Source: Luteimonas sp. 9C
Lineage (GTDB): Bacteria; Pseudomonadota; Gammaproteobacteria; Xanthomonadales; Xanthomonadaceae
Assembly: GCF_902506295.1 (NCBI RefSeq)
Contig: NZ_LR733313.1
Location: 62,001 to 126,000, forward strand
DNA: 64,000 nucleotides
Reading direction: 5' to 3'
Below are positions 45,269-55,436 of this stretch, piece after piece; the stretch's first letter is position 1, and each line of letters starts with the position of its first letter. The position numbers and the translations under genes were made by a program. The notes under the pieces are model-generated. The model was given only the letters and a program-made list of their open reading frames with translations, made no database searches and was not told the DNA's origin.

Positions 45269-47395
45269 ATGGTTCTACGCGCGTGCCTTCTGTCCACCGC
45301 AATCGCGGCGACGCTTCTGGTCACCAGCCTGCCGAGCGCAGCGCAACCCGCCGACACACGCGCCGAGCAGGCCGCCAATCCGTTGACGGGCGCATGGAAT
45401 ACCCCCGACGGCGTGCCGCCTTACGACCGCATCCGGCCCGAACACTACGAGCCGGCGTTCGACCTCGCGATCGCCGAGGCGCGTGCAGAGAGCCAGCGCA
45501 TCGCCAACGATCCGGCCGCGCCGACGTTCGAGAACACCATCGAGGCGATGGAACGGGCGGGGCGCCAGCTCTCCCGTGTCGCGAGCACCTTCTTCACCGT
45601 GGCGTCTGCGGACGCGACGCCGGCCAACCAGGCGATCCAGAAGAACGTGGCGCCGAAGCTCGCGCGCCTGTCCAACGAGACCATGCTCGACCAGGCGCTG
45701 TTCCAGCGCGTCGACACGCTGTACAAGGCCCGCGCGCAGCTCGAGCTCACGCCCGAGCAGACGCGTCTGCTCGAAGAAACCCACCGTCGCTTCGTGCGTG
45801 CGGGCGCGGCGCTGAGCCCGGAGGCGCGCACGCGCGTCGCCGCGATCAACGAGGAACTCGCCAATCTGGGCGTGGCATTCGGTCAGAAGCTGCTCGCCGA
45901 CCAGAAGGCCAACGACGTGCTGCTGAGTGCGGCCGAGATCGAAGGTCTTCCGGCCGATCAGACGAGCGCCGCAGCAGCGGCGGCCGAAGCGGCCGGCAAG
46001 CCCGGGCATTACCTGTTCCCGGCCACGCGTTCGTCCGCCGAACCGTTCCTGACGGCGGCGCCGAATCGTGAGGCGCGCGAAAAGATCTGGCGCGCCTTCA
46101 CGTTCCGCGGCGACAACGACAACGCCAACAACACCAGTGACGAGATCGCCAGGCTCGTCGCGCTGCGCATCGAGCGCGCCGAGCTGATGGGCGCGCCGAG
46201 CCACGCCGACTACGTGCTCCAGGACTCGATGGCCAAGACCACCGACGCCGCCATGGACCTGCTGATGGCGGTGTACCAGCCGGCGCTGGTGCGCGCGCAG
46301 GAGGAACTGCGCGACATCGAAGCGCTGGCCGCGAAGGACGGCGTGACCGAAGTCCAGCCCTGGGACTGGCGTTATTACGCCGAGCAGGTGCGCCGCGAGC
46401 GTTTCGCGCTCGACGAGGCGCAGGTCAAGCAGTACATGCCGCTCGACGGCATCGTCGATGCGATGTTCGAGACCACGCAGAAGCTGTTCGGCCTGACCGC
46501 GCACGAGCGTACCGACATCCCGGTCTATGCCGACGGCGTGCGGGTGTTCGAGATCCGCGAAGCCGACGGGCGGAAGGTCGGCCTGTTCTACGCCGACTGG
46601 TTCGCGCGTCCGACCAAGCGCCCGGGCGCGTGGATGAACAGCATCCGCGTACCCAACGGTCTGCTCGGCGACACGCCGATCGTCGTCAACAACCAGAACA
46701 TCACGCCGCCGGCGAGCGGTGAGCGTGCGCTGATTTCGCTGGACGAGGCGCAGACCCTGTTCCACGAATTCGGTCACGGCCTGCACGGACTGCTGTCGAC
46801 GGCGCGCTATCCGAGCCTCTCCGGCACGGCCGTGCCGCGTGACTTCGTCGAATTCCCGTCGCAGGTCTACGAGCACTGGATCACCGAGCCGGCGATCCTG
46901 CGAGCGCATGCCCGCAATGCGGAAGGCGAGCCGATGCCCGAGCCGATGCTCGAGGCGCTGCTGAAAGCGCAGACCTTCAACCAGGGCTTCCTGACCGTGC
47001 AGCAGCTTTCGTCCGCGATTCTGGACATGCGTCTGCACCAGATGACCGCGCTGCCACAGGACTTCGAAGCGCGGACCTGGGAAGCCGCCCAGCTGCGCGA
47101 CCTGGGCGTGCCTGAGGAAATCGGCATGCGCCACCGGCTGCCGCACTTCAGCCACATCTTCGACGGCGGCTATTCGGCGAGCTACTACGCCTACACCTGG
47201 GCCGAGGCGATGGACGCCGACGGCTTCGACGCGTTCAAGGAAGCCGGCAACGTGTTCGACCCGGAGCTCGCGGCCAAACTGCGCCGCGAGGTCTACGAGG
47301 TCGGCAATACCCGCGACCCGGCCGAAAGCTACGAGGCGTTCCGCGGCCGCATGCCGACCGCCGACGCGCTACTGCGCAACCGCGGACTGAAGTAA
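45269..47395 (+). CDS. dcp: Peptidyl-dipeptidase Dcp (M3 family), exported
   Basis: 708 residues. An N-terminal signal peptide, MVLRACLLSTAIAATLLVTS followed by LPSAAQPA, suggests export to the periplasm, unlike cytosolic oligopeptidase A. The zinc motif is in EAQTLFHEFGHGLHGLLST (HEFGH), with the third ligand region in PRDFVEFPSQVYEHW. GGYSASYYAYTWAEAMDADG near the C terminus is typical of Dcp. It removes dipeptides from peptide C termini. ATG 45269 has GGAG 7 nt upstream; in-frame extensions further up lack the signal peptide. Confidence 0.93.
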   Translation: MVLRACLLSTAIAATLLVTSLPSAAQPADTRAEQAANPLTGAWNTPDGVPPYDRIRPEHYEPAFDLAIAEARAESQRIANDPAAPTFENTIEAMERAGRQLSRVASTFFTVASADATPANQAIQKNVAPKLARLSNETMLDQALFQRVDTLYKARAQLELTPEQTRLLEETHRRFVRAGAALSPEARTRVAAINEELANLGVAFGQKLLADQKANDVLLSAAEIEGLPADQTSAAAAAAEAAGKPGHYLFPATRSSAEPFLTAAPNREAREKIWRAFTFRGDNDNANNTSDEIARLVALRIERAELMGAPSHADYVLQDSMAKTTDAAMDLLMAVYQPALVRAQEELRDIEALAAKDGVTEVQPWDWRYYAEQVRRERFALDEAQVKQYMPLDGIVDAMFETTQKLFGLTAHERTDIPVYADGVRVFEIREADGRKVGLFYADWFARPTKRPGAWMNSIRVPNGLLGDTPIVVNNQNITPPASGERALISLDEAQTLFHEFGHGLHGLLSTARYPSLSGTAVPRDFVEFPSQVYEHWITEPAILRAHARNAEGEPMPEPMLEALLKAQTFNQGFLTVQQLSSAILDMRLHQMTALPQDFEARTWEAAQLRDLGVPEEIGMRHRLPHFSHIFDGGYSASYYAYTWAEAMDADGFDAFKEAGNVFDPELAAKLRREVYEVGNTRDPAESYEAFRGRMPTADALLRNRGLK

Positions 47396-47785
47396 CGCCG
47401 GCGGGGTTCGCCGAGGCGTGAGGCGAGGGCGATCCGGTGGTCCGGGTCGCCCGATACGCGCGCCGCTGCAGCTTCAACGGGCGGCGAGTCCCGGGCCGGT
47501 CAAACGTGACCGGCCCGATCTCCGGAGATGCCTGGTTCTGGTGACCACAGGCTGATCCGCGGTTGCAGTGGTGAACTCCGCAGATCGATCGTACCGATGG
47601 GCTAAATGACGTGACCTGATAAGGACCACAGTCGCAGCCTCCATGCGCGCAGCGGAACACCGGCACCGCACATGGGCTGCTTCGCGGCAACAAACCTGAT
47701 CAGCTCCGGAGCAGCGGCTCGAGCGTGACCAGTTGGAACACTGGCGGTCATGCAGCAACAGCGCTGCCCAACAGGTGCATGCCTT
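47396..47785. other. Non-coding interval before dif, with a strong hairpin
   Basis: No credible gene. A perfect hairpin, GGGCCGGTCA (47493-47502), loop AACG, TGACCGGCCC (47507-47516), lacks a T-run, so it is at best a weak terminator for dcp. A second imperfect hairpin (GGGCGA / TCGCCC) lies about 60 bp before it. The rest leads into the dif site. Confidence 0.5.
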
Positions 47786-47813
47786 AATTTACATAATGTA
47801 CATTATGCGAAGT
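47786..47813 (-). other. dif: dif site (XerC/XerD chromosome dimer resolution)
   Basis: A 28-bp site. On the plus strand it reads AATTTACATAA, centre TGTACA, TTATGCGAAGT. In the usual minus-strand orientation the XerC arm is ACTTCGCATAA (8 of 11 identical to E. coli dif) and the XerD arm is TTATGTAAATT (9 of 11), with a 6-bp centre one base off E. coli. The core TACATTATGCGAA agrees with the Xanthomonas dif sequence used by filamentous phages. It lies in the dcp-methyltransferase intergenic region, as expected for dif. It marks the replication terminus. Confidence 0.87.
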
Positions 47814-47845
47814 TCTAGCTCGACTGTGAAGGTGCTTTCCGGACA

Positions 47846-48517
47846 CTACCCCGCATACGTGACCCAGCCCCGAAACGTGAGCGCCGCGTAGAACAGGCTT
47901 GGTCGTTCGAAGCCAGCTGCCTCGAGCATTCCAACTTCCAAGTTGGGCGCACACGTCGGCAGACAGCTGGCCATCAGATCGGCGCGCGCTTCGGTGTCCG
48001 CGTCGGTGACGGTGCCGACGGAAGCGAACGCCGCCCAACGTCGAAACCAGAGCCGCTTCTCTGCGGGATCGTCGGGCACGCTGTGATGTGCAATCACGAG
48101 CGGCGCGCCCGGTTTCAGGCGCCGTCTGAGTTCGCGCAATGTGTGCAGGCGTTGTTCGCGGTCCAGGAAGTGCAAGGTCAGCAGACAGCTCGCACCGTCG
48201 AACGCGATGTCCGGCGCTGACTCGATGTAGCCCCGGATGAGGTCGACACGCGGCGCAGACGATCCGAGCGTCAGCGCCGCGAGCGCCAGCATCTCCGCGG
48301 ACGGGTCCACGCCGGTAAATCGCCATTCGGGACTGGCGTCCGCGAATGCAGCCAGTTCCATGCCGCCACCTGCGCCGAGCACCAAGACATGCCCGTCCGT
48401 TGCCACGCGTTCGGCCAGCAGCAGGTGCGCCATCCGGTGCAGTGCGTGGACGCCGGGCACCTGGCGGATGACATTGCTCACGTAGTCGGCCACTGCATCA
48501 GGGTCTGAGAAAGGCAT
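47846..48517 (-). CDS. Class I SAM-dependent methyltransferase
   Basis: 223 residues. Motif I is HVLVLGAGGGMELAAFA, followed by WRFTGVDPSAEMLALA, the post-II region FDGASCLLTLHFLDREQRLH and LRELRRRLKPGAPLVIAHHS, the pattern of small-molecule methyltransferases (Methyltransf_12/25 type). The substrate cannot be inferred. ATG 48517 is the first start. A 25-bp palindrome lies 30 bp upstream, so the gene is likely controlled by a dimeric regulator, but none is encoded next to it. It is isolated between dif and a GC-rich non-coding stretch. Confidence 0.82.
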   Translation of the reverse strand: MPFSDPDAVADYVSNVIRQVPGVHALHRMAHLLLAERVATDGHVLVLGAGGGMELAAFADASPEWRFTGVDPSAEMLALAALTLGSSAPRVDLIRGYIESAPDIAFDGASCLLTLHFLDREQRLHTLRELRRRLKPGAPLVIAHHSVPDDPAEKRLWFRRWAAFASVGTVTDADTEARADLMASCLPTCAPNLEVGMLEAAGFERPSLFYAALTFRGWVTYAG

Positions 48518-48546
48518 GCGGGATTCAAACCAGGCGCAAGAGCCTA

Positions 48547-48571
48547 TAACGTAACACGTGTTGTTACGTTA
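48547..48571. promoter_or_regulatory. 25-bp palindromic operator before the methyltransferase gene
   Basis: TAACGTAACA, spacer CGTGT, TGTTACGTTA: perfect 10-bp arms. The form is that of a TetR- or MarR-type operator. It ends 30 bp before the methyltransferase start codon. No regulator gene is adjacent. Confidence 0.65.
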
Positions 48572-48878
48572 GGGCGTTTCTGCCGGTATCGATCACGTTC
48601 TCGACGTGCCGCCTCGAGGGCCCGAAGCGGGCGATCGCAAGAAATCGTGCACGCATCGCACCGGTGACGACCTCCGAACCCCGTTGGCGAAGCGGTCTGG
48701 AAGTCTTCCCAGGTCAGCAATCCGCTCGTTGCGTGTGGATCCGTAGCTGCACGCCCGCAATGCGACAGACCGTATCGCGATCACGCGGGACGCGGACACC
48801 ACGAGGGTCTAATCTGCAGCCCCCATGCGCCGCACTCGGTCGCAGCCGAGGCGACGGTACCCGCACGCCATCCACCTG
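48572..48878. other. Non-coding interval before the MFS transporter
   Basis: About 300 bp of GC-rich sequence without a supported gene. The in-frame extension of the transporter back to 48825 is not family-like. No clear promoter pair was found. Confidence 0.4.
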
Positions 48879-50117
48879 ATGTCCAAGCCCGTCCAAGACT
48901 CCCCCGCGCGTGACGAACCCGCGACCGTGGCCATCGCTGATCACGCCACACCGCACCAGGGCTTCGCGGTCCGCGTCGTCGGCGCGGCGGCGTTCGCGCA
49001 TCTGCTCAACGATCTGATCCAGGCGATGCTGCCGGCGATCTTCCCGATGCTCAAAGGTGATTTCGACCTCGATTTCGGGCAGATCGGCGTCATCGCCCTG
49101 ACCTACCAGATCACCGCGTCCCTGCTTCAGCCGTGGATCGGGTTGTACACCGACCGACGTCCCCTGCCCTGGCTGTTGCCCACCGGCATGGCGGTGACGT
49201 TCGTGGGCGTCGGGGTGCTGGCGATGGCGCACAGCTACGCGATGCTGCTCGTCGCCGCGGCCATCGTCGGCGTGGGGTCGGCCACCTTCCATCCCGAAGC
49301 CTCGCGCGTGGCGCGGATGGGCTCGGGCGGACGCTTCGGCACGGCGCAGTCGACGTTCCAGGTCGGCGGCAATACCGGCTCGGCGATCGGACCGCTGCTG
49401 GCCGCCGCGATCGTGATTCCGCACGGCCAGTCCGCCATCGCCTGGTTCCTGCTGGTCGCGGCGCTCGCGGTGTTCGTGCTGCTGCGGCTGACGAACTGGA
49501 CGGTCGTGCACGGCCAGGCGCGGCTGACGCGTCTGGCGGTCAACCGCGGCACAGGGCTGCCGCGCGGCAAGGTGGTGCAGGCGATCGCGGTGGTGGCGGT
49601 GCTGATGTTCGCGAAGTTCGTCTACATCGCCTCCTTCACCAGCTATTTCACGTTCTATCTGATCGAACGCTTCGGCGTGAGCGTGCAGCAGAGCCAGGTG
49701 GTGCTGTTCCTGTTCCTGGGCGCGATCGCGCTGGGCACGTTCGCAGGTGGTCCGATCGGCGATCGCATCGGCCGCAAGGCGGTGATCTGGATTTCCTTCC
49801 TCGGCGTGGCACCGTTCGCGCTCGCCCTGCCCCATGTCGGCCTGGCGATGACCGCGATCCTCGCGGTGGTGATCGGCCTGGTGATGTCGTCCGCGTTCGC
49901 CGCCTTGGTGGTCTATGCGCAGGAAGCGGTGCCCGGTCGCGTGGGCATGGTGTCGGGCGTGATGTTCGGCCTGATGTTCGGCATCGGCGGCATCGGCGCG
50001 GCCGCGCTGGGCCAGCTGGCGGATGCGCGCGGCATCGTCTGGGTGTACCAGCTCACCGCCTTCCTGCCCCTGCTCGGTGTCGCCACCGCACTGCTGCCGC
50101 GGACGGAGCGCCACTGA
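48879..50117 (+). CDS. MFS transporter, fosmidomycin-resistance (Fsr) type
   Basis: A 412-residue inner-membrane exporter with about 12 hydrophobic segments. Segment 1 carries AAFAHLLNDLIQAMLPAIFP, the characteristic Fsr N terminus, followed by LTYQITASLLQPWIGLYTDR (MFS loop), VGVGSATFHPEASRVARMGS, QSTFQVGGNTGSAIGPLLAA and, in the second half, GGPIGDRIGRKAVIWISFLG. Fsr proteins expel fosmidomycin; the natural substrate is unknown. ATG 48879 gives the family-like N terminus after a polar leader of about 30 residues. Confidence 0.88.
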   Translation: MSKPVQDSPARDEPATVAIADHATPHQGFAVRVVGAAAFAHLLNDLIQAMLPAIFPMLKGDFDLDFGQIGVIALTYQITASLLQPWIGLYTDRRPLPWLLPTGMAVTFVGVGVLAMAHSYAMLLVAAAIVGVGSATFHPEASRVARMGSGGRFGTAQSTFQVGGNTGSAIGPLLAAAIVIPHGQSAIAWFLLVAALAVFVLLRLTNWTVVHGQARLTRLAVNRGTGLPRGKVVQAIAVVAVLMFAKFVYIASFTSYFTFYLIERFGVSVQQSQVVLFLFLGAIALGTFAGGPIGDRIGRKAVIWISFLGVAPFALALPHVGLAMTAILAVVIGLVMSSAFAALVVYAQEAVPGRVGMVSGVMFGLMFGIGGIGAAALGQLADARGIVWVYQLTAFLPLLGVATALLPRTERH

Positions 50118-50139
50118 GCGCACCGCGCGCATGCGTGGC

Positions 50140-53100
50140 TCAGTGGAAATCCCGCGACGGCAGCTGCATGCCGCCGAGCATGCCACTGAGATCCTCCAGA
50201 TCTCCGGCGATCAGATGCGCCACGCCATCGACGCGCTCCCAGCGCCCGCGCACCGCGAGCAGCCGCGATTCCAGCAGGGCGCGGCGACGTCGCAACGCCA
50301 GATGCGGCCAGACGATCACGTTGATCATGCCGGTCTCGTCTTCCAGCGTGACGAAGATCGTGCCCTTGGCCGTCGCCGGTCGCTGACGCTGGGTGACCAG
50401 GCCCGCGACGTGTACGCCGCTGCCGTGCCGTCGCTGCTGCAGATCCTGCAGGCCGATGATCCGGCGCCGCGCCATCTGCGCGCGCAGCAGGGCCATCGGA
50501 TGCTGGCCGAGCGTGAGACCTGTACTGCGGTAGTCGGACAAAATCTCCTCGCCCGCACGCGGCATCGGCAACTCGACCACCTCTTCGTCCGGACTGCCCG
50601 GCAGCAGCGGCCGTTGCCGCTCGATGCCCGAGACCGCCCAGCGCGCCGCATTGCGGTGGCCGGCCAGCGAGGCGAGCGCACCGGATTCGGCGAGGACGCT
50701 GCGTGCCTTTTCATCGAGCCCCGCGCGCAGGCACAGGTCCTGGACGCTGGAAAACGGACGGCGCGCGCGTGCAGCGACGATCGCCTCGGCCATGGTGTCC
50801 GACAACCCGGCGACCAGACGCAGGCCCAGCCGGATGTCGGGCTGCGTGCCGGGATCGGCGTCGCTGCGCCACGGACGTCCGCCGACCAGCGTGCAGTCGC
50901 GATCGCTGACCATCACGTCGACCGGCAACACTTCCACCGCGGCACGATGCGGGCTGCCACGACGCGCGTCCTGCACGATCTGACTCGGCGAATAGAAGCC
51001 CATCGGCTGCGCGTTGAGCAGGCCGCAGGAGAAGGCCGCCGGTTCGTGCCGTTTGAGCCAGCAACTGGCGTAGACCAGCTTCGCGAACGACGCGGCGTGG
51101 CTCTGCGGGAATCCATAGGAACCGAAGCCCTTGATCTGCTCGAAGATCTGGTCGATGAACTCCGACGCGTAACCCTTGGCTTCCATGAGTCCGCGGATGC
51201 GTAGCCGATGCGGCTCCATGTCGCCACCGCGACGCCAGGCCGCCATCGAACGGCGCAGGCCATCGGCCTCGTCGGCGTTGTAGCCCGCGTGGATCACCAG
51301 TTCCATGACCTGCTCCTGGAACAGCGGCACACCGAGCGTCGGCCCGAGAATCTCGCGCACGCCCTCGGACGGATACGTCACCTGCTCGTGTCCCTGCCGG
51401 CGCCGCAGATACGGATGCACCATGTCGCCCTGGATCGGACCGGGCCGCACGATCGCGACTTCCACCACGAGGTCGTAGAACGCCTTGGGCTTGAGCCGTG
51501 GCAGCATCGCCATCTGCGCGCGCGATTCGATCTGGAACACGCCGACGGTGTCGGCGATCTGGATCATCTCGTAGGTCTGCGCATCCTCGCGTGGCAGCGT
51601 GGCGACTTCGAAGTCACGTCCGCGCGCACCGCGCACCAAGGCCAGCGCCTTGCGGATGCAGGTCAGCATGCCGAGCGCGAGGCAATCGACCTTCAGCAGC
51701 TGCATCGTTTCCAGATCATCCTTGTCCCACTGGATGATCGTGCGGTTGTCCATCGCCGCGTTCTCCACCGGCACCAGATGCGACAGCGGCTCGTTGGAGA
51801 TCACGAACCCGCCCACGTGCTGCGACAGGTGCCGCGGGTGGTCGCGCAGCATTTCGGTAATGACGAGGATCTTGCCGATCAGCGGATTGTCGAGATCGAA
51901 CCCGGCTTCACTGATGCGCTGTTCCATCGGCGTCTCGCCATTGCCCCAGCCGTAGCAGTTGGCCAGCAATGCGATCTGGTCGGGCGGCAGGCCGAAGGCC
52001 TTGGCGACATCGCGCACCGCGCTCTTGCCGCGATAGGCGATGACCGTCGCCGCCAGCGCAGCGCGTTCGCGGCCGTACTTGGCGTAGACGTACTGGATGA
52101 CTTCCTCGCGCCGTTCATGCTCGAAGTCGACGTCGATGTCGGGCGGCTCGTTGCGGTTTTCCGACAGGAAGCGCGCCATCAGCAGACGGGTGTCGTCCGG
52201 ATTCACCGCGGTGATGCCCAGCGCGTAGCAGACCGCGGAATTCGCCGACGAGCCGCGGCCCTGGCACAGGATGCCCTCGCCCCGCGCGAAACGGACGATG
52301 TCGGCCACGGTCAGGAAGAACGCCTCGTACTTGAGCTTCGCGATCAGCGCGAGTTCGAACTCGATCAGCTCGCGCACTTTCGGCTGCGGGCCATCGGGCC
52401 AGCGGACGCGGATGCCGTCTTCGGTCAGATGGCGCAGCCAGCTGGTCGGCGTGTGGCCTTCGGGCACCAGCTCCACCGGGTAGTCGTAGCGCAATTCCCG
52501 CATGCCGAATGTGCAGCGCGCCGCCAGATCGACGGCGGCCTGCATCAGATCCACGCCGTAGATGTTGCCGAGTGCGCGCCGCGACCGCAGATGCCGCTCG
52601 CCGTTGCGGAACAGGTGTTCGCCGCAGTCGGCGATCGGCAGGGTGTGGCGGATCGCGGTCAGCGTGTCCTGCAGGATGCGTTCGCGCCGCGTCGCCATGT
52701 GCACGTCGCCGCTGGCGACAGCAGGGATCCCGAGCGTGCGAGACATCGCCATCAGCGATGCGAGCCGCTCGGCATCGTCCCGGTCCCGGTGCAGTTCCAC
52801 GGCCAGATGTGCGCGGCCGGGAAAGACGTCGCGCAGCCAGGCGCCCTGCCCCGCATCGGGCGTCGCACCGGGCAGCCACACGGCGAACACGCCGGGTGGC
52901 GTGCCACGGAATTCGGCTTCGACATCCGCGCGCGAGAGCCGGTAGTGGCCCTTGGTGCCGGCGCGGCGGCCACGGGTGATCAGTGCGCACAGTTGCGTGT
53001 AGCCCGCGCGGGTTTCGACCAGCAGCACGAAACGCGTGTCGTCGAGCAGGCGGAACTCGCTGCCGACGATCAGCTTGAGCCCGGTTTCCTCCGACGCCTC

Positions 53101-53388
53101 CAGCCCGCGCACGATGCCGGCGAGCGAGCATTCGTCGGTGATCGCCAACGCGCCGTAGCCGCAGTGCACCGCGCGTGCGAACAGCTGCTCCGCGCTGGAC
53201 GCGCCGCGCAGGAACGAGAAATCCGACAGGCAATGCAGTTCGGCATACGCGGGCAAATCGTCGCGGGTGTCGTGGGCGACGTCGTCGTTCGCGGCCGCGC
53301 GCAGGCGCCCCGCCACGCGCAGCGCACGCGGTACATGACTGCCCGGCGTGTCGCGGTCGACGCCGTCGATCGCATCGTCCCAGCTCAT
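50140..53388 (-). CDS. dnaE2: Error-prone DNA polymerase III alpha-type subunit DnaE2 (ImuC)
   Basis: 1082 residues. The N-terminal PHP domain reads [20 protein letters not shown] and [16 protein letters not shown]. The polymerase core shows [40 protein letters not shown] with the catalytic aspartates, and [20 protein letters not shown]. The C-terminal OB domain is [20 protein letters not shown]. It belongs to the SOS mutasome with ImuA and ImuB and copies past lesions. ImuB's stop overlaps its start by 4 bp. The ATG at 53388 is chosen for that coupling and for the DnaE2-like N terminus. Confidence 0.95.
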   Translation of the reverse strand: MSWDDAIDGVDRDTPGSHVPRALRVAGRLRAAANDDVAHDTRDDLPAYAELHCLSDFSFLRGASSAEQLFARAVHCGYGALAITDECSLAGIVRGLEASEETGLKLIVGSEFRLLDDTRFVLLVETRAGYTQLCALITRGRRAGTKGHYRLSRADVEAEFRGTPPGVFAVWLPGATPDAGQGAWLRDVFPGRAHLAVELHRDRDDAERLASLMAMSRTLGIPAVASGDVHMATRRERILQDTLTAIRHTLPIADCGEHLFRNGERHLRSRRALGNIYGVDLMQAAVDLAARCTFGMRELRYDYPVELVPEGHTPTSWLRHLTEDGIRVRWPDGPQPKVRELIEFELALIAKLKYEAFFLTVADIVRFARGEGILCQGRGSSANSAVCYALGITAVNPDDTRLLMARFLSENRNEPPDIDVDFEHERREEVIQYVYAKYGRERAALAATVIAYRGKSAVRDVAKAFGLPPDQIALLANCYGWGNGETPMEQRISEAGFDLDNPLIGKILVITEMLRDHPRHLSQHVGGFVISNEPLSHLVPVENAAMDNRTIIQWDKDDLETMQLLKVDCLALGMLTCIRKALALVRGARGRDFEVATLPREDAQTYEMIQIADTVGVFQIESRAQMAMLPRLKPKAFYDLVVEVAIVRPGPIQGDMVHPYLRRRQGHEQVTYPSEGVREILGPTLGVPLFQEQVMELVIHAGYNADEADGLRRSMAAWRRGGDMEPHRLRIRGLMEAKGYASEFIDQIFEQIKGFGSYGFPQSHAASFAKLVYASCWLKRHEPAAFSCGLLNAQPMGFYSPSQIVQDARRGSPHRAAVEVLPVDVMVSDRDCTLVGGRPWRSDADPGTQPDIRLGLRLVAGLSDTMAEAIVAARARRPFSSVQDLCLRAGLDEKARSVLAESGALASLAGHRNAARWAVSGIERQRPLLPGSPDEEVVELPMPRAGEEILSDYRSTGLTLGQHPMALLRAQMARRRIIGLQDLQQRRHGSGVHVAGLVTQRQRPATAKGTIFVTLEDETGMINVIVWPHLALRRRRALLESRLLAVRGRWERVDGVAHLIAGDLEDLSGMLGGMQLPSRDFH

Positions 53389-54806
53389 GCGAACCAGCCG
53401 TGCAGCATCCAGCCGTCGAAGCGTCCGGGCGGCACGAAGGCCCAGCCGCGCTGGCCCTCGCGGGTTTCGACGACGTAGTAATCGCGGCGCGCGTCCGCGT
53501 CGTCCCACCAGCCGCTTTCCAGTCGCTCCGGCCCGGACACGATGCGCAGGCCGGGGGCGTGCAGCGGCACCGGCTGCGGCAACAGCCAGGCCGGACGCGG
53601 CGGGCGCGCGGGCCCCTCGGGAATCGCGCCGCCGCCATCGCCGATCCGGCGCGACCATGCGCGTTCGGGACGCGGATCGCCGGCTGGCGTCACCCGGTAC
53701 ACCGCCTCGTCGCCAAGCCGCGCACGCAGGCGCTCACGCAGATGCGGCCAGTCGAGTGCCTGCTGCGGGCGCGTGTCGAACAGATCACGCGCGGCCGGCA
53801 CGAACGGCGGCAGTTCGCGCGCGAGCAGGCGCATCGCGACGACGGGCCGGGTGATCCCGGTGCGTTCGAGCCGGTTGCGCGCGAGTTCGAACAGCATCGT
53901 CGACGTGCGCTCGGGTGCGAGCAGGCCGACTTCGACATCGGTACTGCCCGTTTCGTGTTCCAGCGCGATGACGAAACGCTGCACGCCCCCGTCGCGCGCG
54001 GACAGATACGTGCACAGGTCGTTGATCAGGCGCCGCAACGGAAACAGCAGCGGCGGATGCGCTTCCACTTCGTAGCCCAGCTCGACGCGCATGTCGAACC
54101 GGTCGGGCGGCGTGTAGCAGGCGACCGGATCGTCGCTTTCGCCATACAGCCTGCGCACGTGCGCCAGGACCTCCGCCCCGAACCGGCGCTGCACGCCCGC
54201 GCCCGGCAGTTCGCGCAAGGCGCCGAGCGTCCGCACGCCCATGCGGTAGAGGCGCTCGCCGGCATCGCCCGGCAATGCGGCGCGGCGCACCGGCGTGCGG
54301 TCCAGCAGCGCCGACAGTTCCGCCGGCCCGGTCACTGCGAAGCCATCGCGCAGACCGACCAGCACGCGCGCAGCCGTCGGCGATGGCGCCAGCGCGATGC
54401 GATGCGCGAATCCCAGCGCGCTCAGTTCTTCTCGCAGAGTGCGTTCGAACTGCGACCACGGACCGAACAGGCGGAAGCTCGCCTGCACTTCCAGCACGAT
54501 CGCGCGCGACCACTGCTGGCTCACCAGCGAACTGTGGCGATACGCCCAGGCGGCCAGAAAACGATGTGCCGTCGATTCCGCCAGCGGATCGTGCGGTTGG
54601 GTGCGCACGTCGGCCAGCAGCGCATGCGCGGCCGACAGGCGCATACCGGCCTTCAGTCCATGCGCGCCGGCGGCTGCGTTGACGCTGTGCAACTTGCGCA
54701 GCTGCGCCGGTCCCTCGACCAGCGCGAAGGGCGCGTCGGGTTCGGGCAGACGACGGAGGACGGCGTCGAGCGCCAGTTGCGGCAGGAGAAGACAGGCCCA
54801 GAGCAT
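53385..54806 (-). CDS. imuB: Y-family polymerase-like protein ImuB
   Basis: 473 residues starting [20 protein letters not shown]. It resembles Y-family polymerases ([40 protein letters not shown]) but the catalytic acidic residues of DinB are not evident, as in other ImuB proteins. ImuB acts as a hub linking DnaE2 to the beta clamp. LALIEGPA-type little-finger and C-terminal segments end in [20 protein letters not shown] sequence. It overlaps dnaE2 by 4 bp and lies 11 bp after imuA. Confidence 0.92.
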   Translation of the reverse strand: MLWACLLLPQLALDAVLRRLPEPDAPFALVEGPAQLRKLHSVNAAAGAHGLKAGMRLSAAHALLADVRTQPHDPLAESTAHRFLAAWAYRHSSLVSQQWSRAIVLEVQASFRLFGPWSQFERTLREELSALGFAHRIALAPSPTAARVLVGLRDGFAVTGPAELSALLDRTPVRRAALPGDAGERLYRMGVRTLGALRELPGAGVQRRFGAEVLAHVRRLYGESDDPVACYTPPDRFDMRVELGYEVEAHPPLLFPLRRLINDLCTYLSARDGGVQRFVIALEHETGSTDVEVGLLAPERTSTMLFELARNRLERTGITRPVVAMRLLARELPPFVPAARDLFDTRPQQALDWPHLRERLRARLGDEAVYRVTPAGDPRPERAWSRRIGDGGGAIPEGPARPPRPAWLLPQPVPLHAPGLRIVSGPERLESGWWDDADARRDYYVVETREGQRGWAFVPPGRFDGWMLHGWFA

Positions 54807-54817
54807 CGCAGGATCAT

Positions 54818-55435
54818 TCAGCTCGCCAATCGCACCGGGTGCGACGGCACCTGTCCGCCGCGGCATTTGCGCACCTGCCAGGCCTGCACGTCGGGTAGAT
54901 ATTCCAGCCGCAACGCCGCCGGCGATGGGTTCGCCGCATGACGCCGGTCGCGCAGCGCGAAGGCGTGGCAATCGCCGCTGTCGGCCGCCACCTGCAGACG
55001 CCGCATCAACCGCGCATCACTGGTTTCCGGCCAGCCCAGCACCGCCGCGCAGGCGCCGCTGCGCAGGCATTGCTCGAACGCCCAGAGCGCATCGGTGGGC
55101 GACGCTTCGACGACATCCAGTGCATCCAGTCGCACGCCCGCCGCCTGCCACGCCGGTGCATAGGGAATGCACGGCGGCGCGACCAGCACCACGCGGCCGC
55201 CTGCGGCGGTGATGCGCGACAGCGCTGGAAACAGCAACGAGATTTCGCCGACGCCCTCGGCCGGCAGCAGCAGTTCGGTCAATGCGCGCGGCGGCCAGCC
55301 ACCGCCGGGCAACGCGGCATCGAGCGCGGCATGGCCGGTCGGCTGGCCGATGTCGGCGCAGCGCGTGCCGCGCCCGGCCGACCACACCGTGCGCGCGGCG
55401 AGCAGGGCATCCAGCGACTGGAGAGCAGCCGCCAT
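54818..55435 (-). CDS. imuA: SOS mutagenesis protein ImuA (RecA-like)
   Basis: 205 residues. A RecA/SulA-like fold: GHAALDAALPGGGWPPRALT near residue 35, EISLLFPALSRITAAGGRVV, LVAPPCIPYAPAWQAAGVRL and EASPTDALWAFEQCLRSGAC. No intact Walker A is present, as usual for ImuA. It starts 1 bp after the lexA2 stop, so lexA2, imuA, imuB and dnaE2 form one LexA2-controlled transcript. It modulates translesion synthesis by ImuB and DnaE2. Confidence 0.9.
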   Translation of the reverse strand: MAAALQSLDALLAARTVWSAGRGTRCADIGQPTGHAALDAALPGGGWPPRALTELLLPAEGVGEISLLFPALSRITAAGGRVVLVAPPCIPYAPAWQAAGVRLDALDVVEASPTDALWAFEQCLRSGACAAVLGWPETSDARLMRRLQVAADSGDCHAFALRDRRHAANPSPAALRLEYLPDVQAWQVRKCRGGQVPSHPVRLAS

Positions 55436-55436
55436 G

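Noticed and set aside
47493..47516. Perfect GGGCCGGTCA hairpin as the dcp terminator
   Set aside because: There is no T-run on either side and it is about 100 bp past the stop; kept only as a structural note.
47786..47813. Resemblance to a loxP-like or phage attachment site
   Set aside because: The arm lengths (11-6-11) and sequence fit dif far better, and no phage genes adjoin.
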